Shown: positions 25,908 through 34,282 of the stretch, in pieces
How positions within the stretch are numbered: position 1 is the stretch's first letter
Layout: each line of letters starts with the position of its first letter
Origin: JACCQS01 sp963766765
GTDB taxonomy: Bacteria; Actinomycetota; Actinomycetes; Mycobacteriales; Geodermatophilaceae
Reading direction: 5' to 3'
Assembly (NCBI GenBank): GCA_963766765.1
Contig: CAVYBR010000014.1
Location: 248,001-312,000 of the forward strand
DNA: 64,000 bases
Notes under the pieces: generated by a model
Told to the model about the DNA's origin: nothing
Seen by the model: only the letters and a program-made list of their open reading frames with translations
Databases searched by the model: none
Position numbers and translations under genes: made by a program

Positions 25908-25913
25908 TAGGAT
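25908..25913 (+). promoter_or_regulatory. Candidate -10 element for the GGDEF gene
   Basis: TAGGAT matches the actinobacterial -10 pattern TAnnnT. A weak -35 candidate GAACTG lies 18 nt upstream. The transcript would have a leader of about 65 nt containing AAAGGA before the ATG at 25988. I checked this leader for a GEMM c-di-GMP riboswitch and saw no convincing match. Confidence 0.35.
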
Positions 25914-25987
25914 ACGTAGGGCCATGATGTAGTTACAAAACGTCACCTTTGGCGACACGGGGGTAGGCGAAAGGAACCAAGCCCGAG

Positions 25988-27640
25988 ATGGACGACAGCC
26001 TGGCCGAGGTCATCCGGCTGCTGCGGCTGGCCCAAGCCGGTCAGCCCGAGCAGGCGCTCGTGCAGGCAGAGGGAAACCTCGACGGCGAGGAAAGCCTCGG
26101 AATGCTCTACGTGAGCGCCGTTGCCCTGCACTGCATCGGTGACCACGAAGCTGCTGCTGCAGCGGCCGACCAGATGCTCGGTCTCGCCGCAGACAATGCC
26201 GGCTGGCAGTCGATCGCACTGTCGTTCCGCGCAACTCAGCACATGCTGCTGAGTGAGTTGATCCCGCAGGCCTTCGACTTGGAGACCACATTGCAGGACT
26301 TGGCTCAAGCCGAAGCCATCCTCAGCCAGGAGGTGACCGATGGCTTCGTCCTTGCCAGCGCGCACACCGGGCTCGGCAACGGATACCACGCGATGCGCCT
26401 CTATGAATTGGCACTTCCGCATTACGAGGCCGCTTTGGAAGCCTCGCTGACGCACTCGGCAGAAATCGCCCTGATGTCGGCAGTCACCAGTGAACTGAAC
26501 CTCGCCCAGTTGCACCTGAATTGGGCAGTGGAATTGCATCGCGTCCGAGAGACCGACCGGGCGTGGGACAAAAAGGCAACCGCCGCCCGCCATGCTGAAC
26601 TCGCGCACGAATATGCCAGCACCGAAGACAGCATTCCCTTTGCAGCGACTGCAGCACTTCTGGCGGCCTGCGCGGACACCACCGGGGTACCGGACGAGGT
26701 GGTGGAGCGCATCCGCCAAGGAATCCACGAGGTCGATGAGCATGGCCTACGGGAGAATCGTGCGTTTGCCTTGCCGTTCCTTGCTTGGGCCCTCGTCCGG
26801 GCAGACCGACTGAGCGAGGCAACGGAGGTGGCCGACGAAGCGTGTGACGCGCTGCCGGCTAACGCCACATGGATGCTCATTTCCGCGGCCTACCACACGC
26901 GGGCAGCCCTGCTCGCCCGTTCCGGAAACGACGCGGCACGAGCCAGCCTGGCCTACGGGGATCAGCTCGCCAAGACCATGTGGCAGGAGCGCCTGCGGAC
27001 TCTGCACAACGCCCGATCGGTGCAAGTCCTCGAGCGCGTCACGCTCGAGCGCGACCGGGTCAACATTCTCGCCCACACCGACGCATTGACCGGTGTTGGC
27101 AACCGCAGGGCATTCGACGTCCGGGTCGCGGAATGGGGCAACACCACGGAGCCCCCGGATCTGGCCATGATCGTGATTGACGTCGATCGCCTCAAGGCGG
27201 TGAACGACGCGGGAGGCCACGAGGCTGGGGACCTGACCCTGCAGGCAGTGGCCAGCGCGCTGAGCGGGCAGGTCCGCTCAACCGACCTTGTGGCCCGCGT
27301 CGGGGGCGACGAGTTCGTCGCCGTTGTGGAAGGCATGGACGGCTCCGCTGCTGCCGCACTTGCCACGCGCATGATCGATGCAGTCTCGGCCGCACTCGGA
27401 TCAAGTGTGAGCGTGAGTGTCGGCGTTGCGACCGGATCGGCATCTGAGGCCGGAACCGCCCTGCTGCGTGCCGCTGATCGGGCGATGTACGCGGCAAAGC
27501 GCGCCAATCGCATCGCAGTGACGGATGCGGCGGAACTCGCGGCCCAGGATCAGCTCACCGACGACGATCGGCTCGTCGCCGAGGATCCATTCGCCGACGA
27601 CGACGACCTCGCCGTCGAGGGTCACAGCCTCACTGCTTAG
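25988..27640 (+). CDS. Cytoplasmic diguanylate cyclase with N-terminal TPR-like region
   Basis: The 550-residue protein has about 340 residues of helical TPR-like repeats, then a GGDEF domain starting at DALTGVGNRRAF. The catalytic motif is VGGDEFVAVVEG, and the inhibitory-site RSTD sits exactly five residues before it. It should make c-di-GMP and be product-inhibited. There is no transmembrane segment, so input is likely through protein contacts of the repeats. The C-terminal about 45 residues are very acidic (DPFADDDDLAVEG). Its stop overlaps the convergent DUF3817 gene by 4 nt. Confidence 0.92.
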   Translation: MDDSLAEVIRLLRLAQAGQPEQALVQAEGNLDGEESLGMLYVSAVALHCIGDHEAAAAAADQMLGLAADNAGWQSIALSFRATQHMLLSELIPQAFDLETTLQDLAQAEAILSQEVTDGFVLASAHTGLGNGYHAMRLYELALPHYEAALEASLTHSAEIALMSAVTSELNLAQLHLNWAVELHRVRETDRAWDKKATAARHAELAHEYASTEDSIPFAATAALLAACADTTGVPDEVVERIRQGIHEVDEHGLRENRAFALPFLAWALVRADRLSEATEVADEACDALPANATWMLISAAYHTRAALLARSGNDAARASLAYGDQLAKTMWQERLRTLHNARSVQVLERVTLERDRVNILAHTDALTGVGNRRAFDVRVAEWGNTTEPPDLAMIVIDVDRLKAVNDAGGHEAGDLTLQAVASALSGQVRSTDLVARVGGDEFVAVVEGMDGSAAAALATRMIDAVSAALGSSVSVSVGVATGSASEAGTALLRAADRAMYAAKRANRIAVTDAAELAAQDQLTDDDRLVAEDPFADDDDLAVEGHSLTA

Positions 27641-27975
27641 AGCCGCTCTTGGGCCCGGACTTTCCGGGTCACGACGCGCTCGGCAACGAATGACAAGAAC
27701 GGAATCGTCCCGGCCAGTAGGACGGCGATGGTCCCGCGCCACGACCACCTGGCTCGTTGGGATAGTTCGAAGCCGGCGATCAGATAGAGGACGTAGAGAG
27801 CACCGTGGGCGGGCCCGACGATGCTGACCACGGAGGCGTTGTCGTATATGTACTTCAGCGGCATCCCGACCAGGACCAAGACGATGAGTCCGACGCCGAC
27901 GACGATCGCGATGACGCGATAGCGGAGGAGCGCGGCGCTCATACCGGCGGTCAGGCCGGTGGTCTCAGCGGCCAC
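27637..27975 (-). CDS. DUF3817 family membrane protein
   Basis: The 112-residue protein has three transmembrane helices and the DUF3817 features LRYRVIAIVVG, PLKYIYDN, GPAHGALYVLYL and GTIPFLSFVAER. The family is found in actinobacteria, with unknown function. The GTG start overlaps the end of the upstream membrane-protein gene (27965-28399) by 11 nt, implying co-translation. Confidence 0.9.
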   Translation of the reverse strand: MAAETTGLTAGMSAALLRYRVIAIVVGVGLIVLVLVGMPLKYIYDNASVVSIVGPAHGALYVLYLIAGFELSQRARWSWRGTIAVLLAGTIPFLSFVAERVVTRKVRAQERL

Positions 27976-28399
27976 GCCGCAGACCCGGCCTAGCGGCTTG
28001 CTTGGCCGCGGCCTGTTCGTTCAGCGCCCGCAGGTAATCGTTGTAGGCGACGAGTTCGGGATCGGGAGCGACATAGGGCACCAGCGCTTTGCCGGGTCCG
28101 TCCGCGGCTGCGTCGGCGGCATCACCAGTCATGCCGTCCGGCCGGCCGAGGATGGGGGCGCCGCTGCCTGGCCTGCCTTGATACCCGTTGATCTCCATTC
28201 TCAGCAGCCGGATCCACACGTACACCGCGTAGGCCCCGAAGACCGGCCACAGCAGTGCGTATGCCAGATTCTGCGGGTCTCCGCCGTGTTCGGCCGAGCG
28301 CTGCCACTGCCACCAGCCGAGCCGGAGGCAGACCAGGAGGACCACGAGCACGCCGAGATGGCAGGCAAGCCGCTTCGGCCCGAAGATGCGCGAATCCAC
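27965..28399 (-). CDS. Conserved membrane protein, unknown function
   Basis: The 144-residue protein starts with GTG and has two hydrophobic segments (about 12-26 and 46-63). CLRLGWWQWQRSAEH recalls the LGxWQxxR element at the head of SURF1 oxidase assembly factors, and ctaC lies divergently next door. The rest does not look like SURF1, so only a loose link to oxidase assembly is suggested. Its C-terminal tail is Ala/Arg-rich. Confidence 0.8.
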   Translation of the reverse strand: MDSRIFGPKRLACHLGVLVVLLVCLRLGWWQWQRSAEHGGDPQNLAYALLWPVFGAYAVYVWIRLLRMEINGYQGRPGSGAPILGRPDGMTGDAADAAADGPGKALVPYVAPDPELVAYNDYLRALNEQAAAKQAARPGLRRGR

Positions 28400-28542
28400 C
28401 CCTCGACGCTACCCCGCGATCGGTCTCGGTCGGACCCAACCTGCGCGGGTCCTGTCGGTGCGCCCCACGCCCAACCCGCCGGAACCTTCCGATAGTCTCG
28501 CGAGGCGGCGAACGCCGTCACCGACCACCCAGGAGGCAGCCT

Positions 28543-29409
28543 GTGACAGCCCGGCGAAAGCTCGTTCTGCGGGCTGGAGTGCTGGCGTTGTTGGTCGTAT
28601 CGATGTCGGGTTGCGCCACTCAGGATCTCCGCTTCGGATGGCCGGAAGGGATCACCGACCAGGCCGAGAAGATGCGCGAGCTCTGGACGTGGTCAGTGGT
28701 CGCGGCCCTGATCATCGGCGTCATCGTGTGGGGCCTGATCTTCTGGACAGTGGCCTTCCACCGGGCGAAGGACAACGAGATCCCGAGGCAGTTCAAGGAA
28801 AACCTGCCGTTGGAGATCATCTACACGATCATTCCGCTGGTCCTGGTGCTCGGCCTCTTCTACTTCACCGTCGTCGTGCAGAATTTCGTCCTCGACGACA
28901 GAGCTGAGCCTGAGGTCACGGTTCAGGTGAACGCGTTCAAGTGGAACTGGGAGTTCGAGTACGCCGACACCAGTGTCGAAAACTCGGACGAGCCGGTGTC
29001 GACCGTCGGCAGCTCCACGGAGATTCCCATTCTCGTGCTCCCGGTGGATCAGGTCGTCCGGCTGGAGTTGGAGTCGACCGATGTCATCCACTCGTTCTGG
29101 GTGCCGGAATTCCTCTTCAAGCTCGACATCCTGCCCGGGGAGAACGACGGACAGGACAACGTCTTCCAGATCACGGTCCGCGAAGAAGGTGCCTACGTCG
29201 GTCGCTGTGCCGAACTGTGCGGCAGCTATCACGCGTACATGAACTTCGAGGTCCGCGCCGTGAGTGCCGACGACTTCGCCGACTACATCAGCGCGCGGGA
29301 GTCCGGGATGACGACGGCTGAGGCCCTCGAGTCCATCGGGCAGGACCCGTTGTCCTCCACGACGCGCCCGATGGACAGCAGCCGGGAGCAGGCGAGCAGC
29401 ATTGACTAG
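28543..29409 (+). CDS. ctaC: Cytochrome c oxidase subunit II (CtaC)
   Basis: The 288-residue precursor has a lipoprotein-type signal peptide with lipobox MSGC, two membrane helices (about 45-65 and 90-110) and the periplasmic cupredoxin domain. The CuA site is complete: His in DVIHSFWVPEF and GRCAELCGSYHAYM with both Cys, His and Met. The GTG at 28543 is preceded by AGGAGG. It takes electrons from the QcrC hemes in the bcc-aa3 supercomplex. Subunit I (ctaD) is not in the window, as in related genomes. Confidence 0.97.
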   Translation: MTARRKLVLRAGVLALLVVSMSGCATQDLRFGWPEGITDQAEKMRELWTWSVVAALIIGVIVWGLIFWTVAFHRAKDNEIPRQFKENLPLEIIYTIIPLVLVLGLFYFTVVVQNFVLDDRAEPEVTVQVNAFKWNWEFEYADTSVENSDEPVSTVGSSTEIPILVLPVDQVVRLELESTDVIHSFWVPEFLFKLDILPGENDGQDNVFQITVREEGAYVGRCAELCGSYHAYMNFEVRAVSADDFADYISARESGMTTAEALESIGQDPLSSTTRPMDSSREQASSID

Positions 29410-29454
29410 GTCCAGCGGTCCGAGCTGGCCGTACTCACCACAGGAGGCCCAGTC

Positions 29455-29856
29455 GTGAGGGTCGAAGCCGCAGTCTTCAACGGGCTGGCGTTGTTCCTCT
29501 TCGGCACCGCCGTTGTGTACGGCATCTGGGCAGCCGAGCCGGTCGGCACCGCCGGCCTAGCGCTTTCCGGCGGCCTGTGTCTCATCATCGGCGGCTACTT
29601 CTGGTTCGTCTCGCGGCGCATTGACGCGCGGCCGGAGGATCGCAAGGACGCCGAGATCGCAGAGGGTGCGGGCGATCTGGGTTTCTTCAGCCCGGGCAGC
29701 TACTGGCCCGTCACCCTCGCCTTCGCGGCCGCACTCCTGGCCGGCGGACTTGCCTTCTACTACATCTGGCTCATCGTCATCGGCTTCGCGGCGGTCATGT
29801 TCTCCGTCGGCGGAATGCTCTTTGAGTACTACCACTCGCCCGTCGGCCACGACTGA
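29455..29856 (+). CDS. ctaF: Cytochrome c oxidase subunit IV (CtaF)
   Basis: The 133-residue membrane protein has four transmembrane helices and the actinobacterial CtaF motif DLGFFSPGSYWP. CtaF is an aa3 oxidase subunit limited to actinobacteria. The GTG at 29455 has CAGGAGG upstream and follows ctaC by 45 nt. A 22-bp tandem duplication that includes its stop codon follows (separate entry). Confidence 0.95.
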   Translation: MRVEAAVFNGLALFLFGTAVVYGIWAAEPVGTAGLALSGGLCLIIGGYFWFVSRRIDARPEDRKDAEIAEGAGDLGFFSPGSYWPVTLAFAAALLAGGLAFYYIWLIVIGFAAVMFSVGGMLFEYYHSPVGHD

Positions 29857-29887
29857 GCCACTTCTCGGCCACGACTGAGCCACTTCC
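29844..29887. repeat. 22-bp tandem duplication across the ctaF stop codon
   Basis: CGGCCACGACTGAGCCACTT is repeated at 29844 and 29866 with 22-bp spacing. The first copy contains the ctaF TGA stop and the second is untranslated. The duplication fills much of the short gap between convergent ctaF and qcrB. Confidence 0.85.
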
Positions 29888-29918
29888 GGTAGCCGTGGAT
29901 CGAGCGCGGTGCGGAGCT

Positions 29919-31646
29919 CTACAGACGCTCGTCTGACGGCCGGCCACCATCTGACGGCCGGCCACCATCTGAGGGTCGGCCACCATCTGCCGGCCGGCCA
30001 CCATCTGAGGGTCGGCCACTGTCACTCGAGCCGGTGCCGGTGAGCTCGCGTTGTTCGCGCTCGGTACGGGCCGGCGGCGACTCCTCGACGGGCGAGAAGA
30101 AGCCGCGCAGCCGCCGCCCGCCGGTGCCAAGCGTGTTCATCTTCTTGGGGATTCCCGCGCCGCCGTACTGCAGCAGTCCGTGGCCGTGCTCGTCGACTGG
30201 CCCGAGGGGCTGGTGGATCTCGATGAACTCTCCGCTCGGCAGCCGCCGGATGATGCCGGTTTCAATCCCGTGCTCGAGGACCTGTCGGTCATGGCGCTGC
30301 AGACCGAGGCACAGGCGGTAGGTGACCATGTAGACGATCGGTGGAATGACGATCAAGCCGATCCGCCCGATCCAGGTCATCGCGTTGAGACTGATGTTGA
30401 ACTTGTCCGCGATGAGGTCGTTACCGCCGGAGATCCACAGCACCATGTAGAAGGCGATGACCATCATGCCGAGCGATGTACGTACCGGAACGTCGCGCGG
30501 CCGTTGCAGCAGATTGTGCCGGGCGTGGTCCTTCGTCAGCTTTCGCTCGATGGTCGGATAGAGCAGGAGCAGGGTGACCAGGATGCCCGGCAGTACTGCT
30601 GTCGGCCAGAAGATCGCCGGTATCTGATAACCGAAGATGGAGATATCCCAGTCGGGGAACAGTCGCGTCGAGCCGTCAAGGAAGCCGACATACCAGTCCG
30701 GCTGAGAACCGGATGACACCTGAGCGGGGTTGTACGGGCCGTACAGCCAGATCGGGTTCATCTGGACCAGCCCGCCGAGCGTGGCCACCAGCGCGAACAC
30801 GACCATGAAGAGGCTGCCGCCGTTGGCCATGAACACCGGGTAGAAGCGGTGTCCCATGACGTTGGACTCGGACTTGCCAGGTCCGGGGAACTGAGTGTGC
30901 TTCTGCTTGACAACCAGCAGGAGGTGAATCGAGATCAGAAGTATCAAGATGCCTGGGATCAACAGCACGTGAGCGATGTAGAAGCGACCGATGATGAGGT
31001 CGCCGGGGAACTCACTGCCGAAGATGGCGTACTGCGTCCAGGTGCCGATGACCGGAACCGACAGGATGATCGCGCTGGCGATCCGCAAACCGGTACCCGA
31101 GAGCAGGTCGTCGGGCAGCGAGTAGCCGGTGAACCCCTCCAGCGTCGCCAGGACCAGCAACAGGATGCCGATCGTCCAGTTCGCCTCGCGTGGCTTGCGG
31201 AAAGCTCCGGTGAAGAAGATCCGCATCATGTGGACGAAGATCGCCGCCACGAACAGCAGGGCGGCCCAGTGGTGGATCTGGCGCATGAGCAGGCCGCCGC
31301 GCACGTCGAAGGAGATGTCCAGCGACGATGCGTAGGCCCCGGACATCTCCACGCCACGCAATGGCGCGTACGAACCGTCGTAGACGACCTCTTGCATCGT
31401 GGCGTCGAAGAAGAACGTGAGGTAGGTACCGGTCAACAGCAGCACGATGAAGGAGTAGAGCGCGATCTCGCCGAGCAGGAACGACCAGTGCTCTGGATAG
31501 ACCTTGTTGAGGGTGCGACGCAGCCACGGCGAGAACGTCATCCGCTCGTCGAGCTCGACGGCGATCTTGCCGACCGGCGAGACCGGATCGTTCGGGCTGG
31601 ACGCGGCCGGAGACGGGGAACGAGGTGGCACGGTGGGAGCGCTCAT
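29919..31646 (-). CDS. qcrB: Cytochrome bcc complex cytochrome b subunit (QcrB)
   Basis: The 575-residue protein has about eight to nine membrane helices. Heme-ligand histidine pairs lie in RQIHHWAALLFVAAIFVHMM and in FYIAHVLLIPGILILLISIH. The Qo-site motif is PDWYVGFLDG, the actinobacterial form of PEWY. This is the quinol-oxidising core and the target site of Q203-type inhibitors in mycobacteria. The soluble C-terminus ends in a repeated SDGGRP hexapeptide tail (separate entry) that is unlikely to be conserved. It is last in ctaE-qcrC-qcrA-qcrB. Confidence 0.97.
   Translation of the reverse strand: MSAPTVPPRSPSPAASSPNDPVSPVGKIAVELDERMTFSPWLRRTLNKVYPEHWSFLLGEIALYSFIVLLLTGTYLTFFFDATMQEVVYDGSYAPLRGVEMSGAYASSLDISFDVRGGLLMRQIHHWAALLFVAAIFVHMMRIFFTGAFRKPREANWTIGILLLVLATLEGFTGYSLPDDLLSGTGLRIASAIILSVPVIGTWTQYAIFGSEFPGDLIIGRFYIAHVLLIPGILILLISIHLLLVVKQKHTQFPGPGKSESNVMGHRFYPVFMANGGSLFMVVFALVATLGGLVQMNPIWLYGPYNPAQVSSGSQPDWYVGFLDGSTRLFPDWDISIFGYQIPAIFWPTAVLPGILVTLLLLYPTIERKLTKDHARHNLLQRPRDVPVRTSLGMMVIAFYMVLWISGGNDLIADKFNISLNAMTWIGRIGLIVIPPIVYMVTYRLCLGLQRHDRQVLEHGIETGIIRRLPSGEFIEIHQPLGPVDEHGHGLLQYGGAGIPKKMNTLGTGGRRLRGFFSPVEESPPARTEREQRELTGTGSSDSGRPSDGGRPADGGRPSDGGRPSDGGRPSDERL
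29930..30020. repeat. 18-bp tandem repeats encoding the QcrB C-terminal tail
   Basis: Five tandem 18-bp units of the form CTGACGGCCGGCCACCAT, with variants CTGAGGGTCGGCCACCAT and CTGCCGGCCGGCCACCAT, encode GRPSDG-type hexapeptides on the minus strand. Units alternate between two variants, suggesting duplication of pairs. Copy number should vary between strains. Confidence 0.9.
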
Positions 31647-31648
31647 TC

Positions 31649-32755
31649 CTACTTCTCCCGGTTCCAGAAGGAGGGACCTACAGGTTCAGGATAGTCGCCG
31701 CGGGCGACGAAGAAGCCCTCGTCGTCGAGCTCGATGGGGAGCTGCGGCAGCGGCCGGGCGGCCGGCCCGAACGCGGGTGTTGCGCCGCGAGTCACGTCGA
31801 ACTGGGATTGGTGGCAGGGGCACAGGATCCGCCCGGTCTCCTGCTCGTACAGCGAAACGGGACAACCCGCGTGCGTACAGATCTTCGAGAAGGCCAGGTA
31901 GTCCTCGAAGCCGAAGTCCTCTTGGCCAGCCGCGGGCTCGATGTTCTCGACTTGCTCGCGCCGCAGTCGGATGAGCATCGTTGCGGCGTCGGCTTGCCGG
32001 TTGCCGCCTTCGACCGCCGGGAAAACGGTCTCTAGGGCTCCGGGTTGCATGTCCTGCGGTCGGATCGGCGTCCCGTCATTGCGCAGCAGGCGGATCCCCC
32101 GGCCCCAAGAGGTGTGGAAGAGGCCGTCATCGCGGCTCGGGCTCTTGATGAGCCCGCCCAGCGGCATGATCGCGAGGAGTCCGAGGGCACCGGCGGCGCC
32201 GAGCAGCGCGCGCCGCACGATCTTGTGCCGGGTGAATCCGGTTCGCTCGAACCCGGACATGATCGTGCTGCCGGCCGAACGCGCATCCAGGGGCTCGGAA
32301 GGGCCGTCGTGGCGCTGCTGGACCGCGACCTCATGGGGCATCAGCTTCTTGATCCACAGGACGATCCCGATGCCCAGGAACGCGAGCGCACCGCCCATGG
32401 TCGCGCCCAACAGCGGGGTGAACAGTGCCCCGAATCCGGCTCCGTCGACCCGGTACTCCCAATCCGGGAGGAACCAGCCGGCGCCCCAGAACACGACGAC
32501 GAAGGCGAGCGCGAACAAGGTCGCCAGCCCGAAGCACAGCGCCACCTGGCGTTCGGCGCGCTTCTCGGCGATCGATCCCGGCGGCGGAGCTCCGGAGATG
32601 AGATGCACCTCGGTGTCATCGAGGCGCAGACCGAGTTGTTCCAGCTCGCGGTGACTCAACGTCCGGAGCTCTTCGTGGGTCGTGGGAAGGGCTTGCTGTT
32701 CGCCGGCGGACCCGGCCGGGTGCGCGGCGTCGCTGTCAGCTCGGTGATTGCTCAT
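31649..32755 (-). CDS. qcrA: Cytochrome bcc complex Rieske iron-sulfur subunit (QcrA)
   Basis: The 368-residue protein has three transmembrane helices (about 72-92, 108-132 and 180-200), the actinobacterial layout. The C-terminal Rieske domain binds 2Fe-2S through CTHAGC and CPCHQS. An N-terminal cytoplasmic region of about 70 residues carries LSHRELEQLGLRLDD. The ATG overlaps the qcrC stop by 4 nt, so translation is coupled. Confidence 0.97.
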   Translation of the reverse strand: MSNHRADSDAAHPAGSAGEQQALPTTHEELRTLSHRELEQLGLRLDDTEVHLISGAPPPGSIAEKRAERQVALCFGLATLFALAFVVVFWGAGWFLPDWEYRVDGAGFGALFTPLLGATMGGALAFLGIGIVLWIKKLMPHEVAVQQRHDGPSEPLDARSAGSTIMSGFERTGFTRHKIVRRALLGAAGALGLLAIMPLGGLIKSPSRDDGLFHTSWGRGIRLLRNDGTPIRPQDMQPGALETVFPAVEGGNRQADAATMLIRLRREQVENIEPAAGQEDFGFEDYLAFSKICTHAGCPVSLYEQETGRILCPCHQSQFDVTRGATPAFGPAARPLPQLPIELDDEGFFVARGDYPEPVGPSFWNREK

Positions 32756-33555
32756 CCCTTGGATCCGATCCAGAACACCCCGATGAGCAATACGCTCATG
32801 CCTACGAGCCAGATGATCACGCCTTCGGGGACCGGCCCGGCCCGCCCGATGCCCAAGCCCCCGGGGTCAACCGATTCGTCGAGCGTCTGTACGTAATTGA
32901 TGATCGACCGCTTCTGCTCAGGGGTCAGCTGGTTGTCACCGAACACCGGCATGTTCGAGGGCCCGGTCAGCATCGCCGCGTACATCTGCAGGTCGGTCGC
33001 CTCCGAGAGATTCGGAGCGTTCTTGCCCGACGACAGCGCGCCACCCCGACCGGCGAAGTTGTGGCACGAGGCGCAGTTGAGCCGGAACAGCTCGCCGCCC
33101 TCGGCGAGATCGCCGTCGCGCAGATCACCGGACGGCAGGGTCGGCCCGCCCCCGTTGGCCTGGATGTAGGCCATGAGCTGGTCGATCTCCTCGTCGGTGA
33201 ACACAACCGGCTTGCGGTAGGCCTGCTCACCTTGGCGCGACAGCGGCATGCGACCGGTGGAGACCTGGAAGAAGACCGATGCCTCACCGACGCCGATCAG
33301 GGACGGGCCTCGATCGGTCACACCCTCGAGGTTGGCGCCGTGGCACGTGATGCACGACTGCTCGAAGAGCTCACGCCCCGCCTCGACCGCGGTCGAGTCA
33401 GCTGAGTCCTCAGCGGCGCTGCCTGGGGCCAGCGCGGCGTACAAGCTACCGGTGACGACCAGCGTGGCGAGCAGCGCGAAGATCCGGCCCACCTTGCGGC
33501 GCAACTGGCGTCGGCGTCGCCGGGTGGCGGCCGACAACGGTGTGGAGGGCGTCAC
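32752..33555 (-). CDS. qcrC: Di-heme cytochrome c subunit of the bcc complex (QcrC)
   Basis: The GTG at 33555 with AGGGAG upstream gives 267 residues. There is an N-terminal membrane anchor after an Arg-rich start, two c-type heme sites (SCITCHG and NCASCHN) with distal methionines, and a C-terminal transmembrane helix VIIWLVGMSVLLIGVFWIG. QcrC replaces soluble cytochrome c and carries electrons from the Rieske centre to CuA. Upstream open frame is a shadow of ctaE. It begins 9 nt after ctaE. Confidence 0.97.
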   Translation of the reverse strand: MTPSTPLSAATRRRRRQLRRKVGRIFALLATLVVTGSLYAALAPGSAAEDSADSTAVEAGRELFEQSCITCHGANLEGVTDRGPSLIGVGEASVFFQVSTGRMPLSRQGEQAYRKPVVFTDEEIDQLMAYIQANGGGPTLPSGDLRDGDLAEGGELFRLNCASCHNFAGRGGALSSGKNAPNLSEATDLQMYAAMLTGPSNMPVFGDNQLTPEQKRSIINYVQTLDESVDPGGLGIGRAGPVPEGVIIWLVGMSVLLIGVFWIGSKG

Positions 33556-33563
33556 TGCGCTCC

Positions 33564-34166
33564 CTATCTGACCAGGTAGATCGCAGCGAACAGCCCGATC
33601 CACACGACGTCGACGAAGTGCCAGTAGTAGGAGACGACGATGGCTGCGGTGGCTTGCGCCGGCGTGAACCGGCCCATCGTCGAGCGGATCAACATGAAGA
33701 TGAAGGCGATGAGCCCACCGATGACGTGCAGGGCGTGGAATCCCGTGGTGAGGAAGAAGACTGACCCATACGTGGAAGACGCAATGGTCGTCCCGTCTGT
33801 GACAAGGGTGCGGTATTCGTTGAACTGGCCGAGGACGAATATCAGGCCCATCACGAAGGTCAAGGTGAACCAGCGGCGCAACCCGAAGACGTCGCCCTTC
33901 TCCGCGGCGAACACGCCGAGCTGACAGGTGACCGAGGACGCCACCAGAATGATGGTGAAGACCAGGGCGTAGGGCACATCGAGATGGGTCTCGTGGGGCG
34001 GCCACGGGTCGCCATGGACGGCTCGGGCGGTGAAGTACATCGCGAAGAGCCCGGCGAAGAACATCAGCTCGCTGGAGAGCCAGATGATCGTGCCGACGCT
34101 GACCGTGTTCGGCCTGGTCAGCGAATGGATCCGGCTGCCGTCGAACGTGCCGGTTGCGGTCGTCAC
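33564..34166 (-). CDS. ctaE: Cytochrome c oxidase subunit III (CtaE)
   Basis: The 200-residue protein has five membrane helices and the subunit III motifs IIWLSSELMFFAGLFAMYF, GFHALHVIGGLI and YYWHFVDVVWIGLFAAIYL. The GTG at 34166 is used because it gives the normal short N-terminus (VTTATGTF). It heads the operon ctaE-qcrC-qcrA-qcrB and is divergent from ctaG across 116 nt. Confidence 0.97.
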   Translation of the reverse strand: MTTATGTFDGSRIHSLTRPNTVSVGTIIWLSSELMFFAGLFAMYFTARAVHGDPWPPHETHLDVPYALVFTIILVASSVTCQLGVFAAEKGDVFGLRRWFTLTFVMGLIFVLGQFNEYRTLVTDGTTIASSTYGSVFFLTTGFHALHVIGGLIAFIFMLIRSTMGRFTPAQATAAIVVSYYWHFVDVVWIGLFAAIYLVR

Positions 34167-34282
34167 CCGGCCATTATGTCCATCAGCACCCCGCCGTATA
34201 CCCCGGGGTAGCAAGTGGCGCGCCGCAGATTGTGGGGCCGGGCGGCCGCGCTCGGCGGGCCGGGTGAGCCTAGCCTCGGCAT

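Noticed and set aside
25914..25987. Possible GEMM c-di-GMP riboswitch before the GGDEF gene
   Set aside because: Only scattered GGCGACA and GCGAAAGG resemblances; the conserved order of GEMM elements and paired stems is not present.
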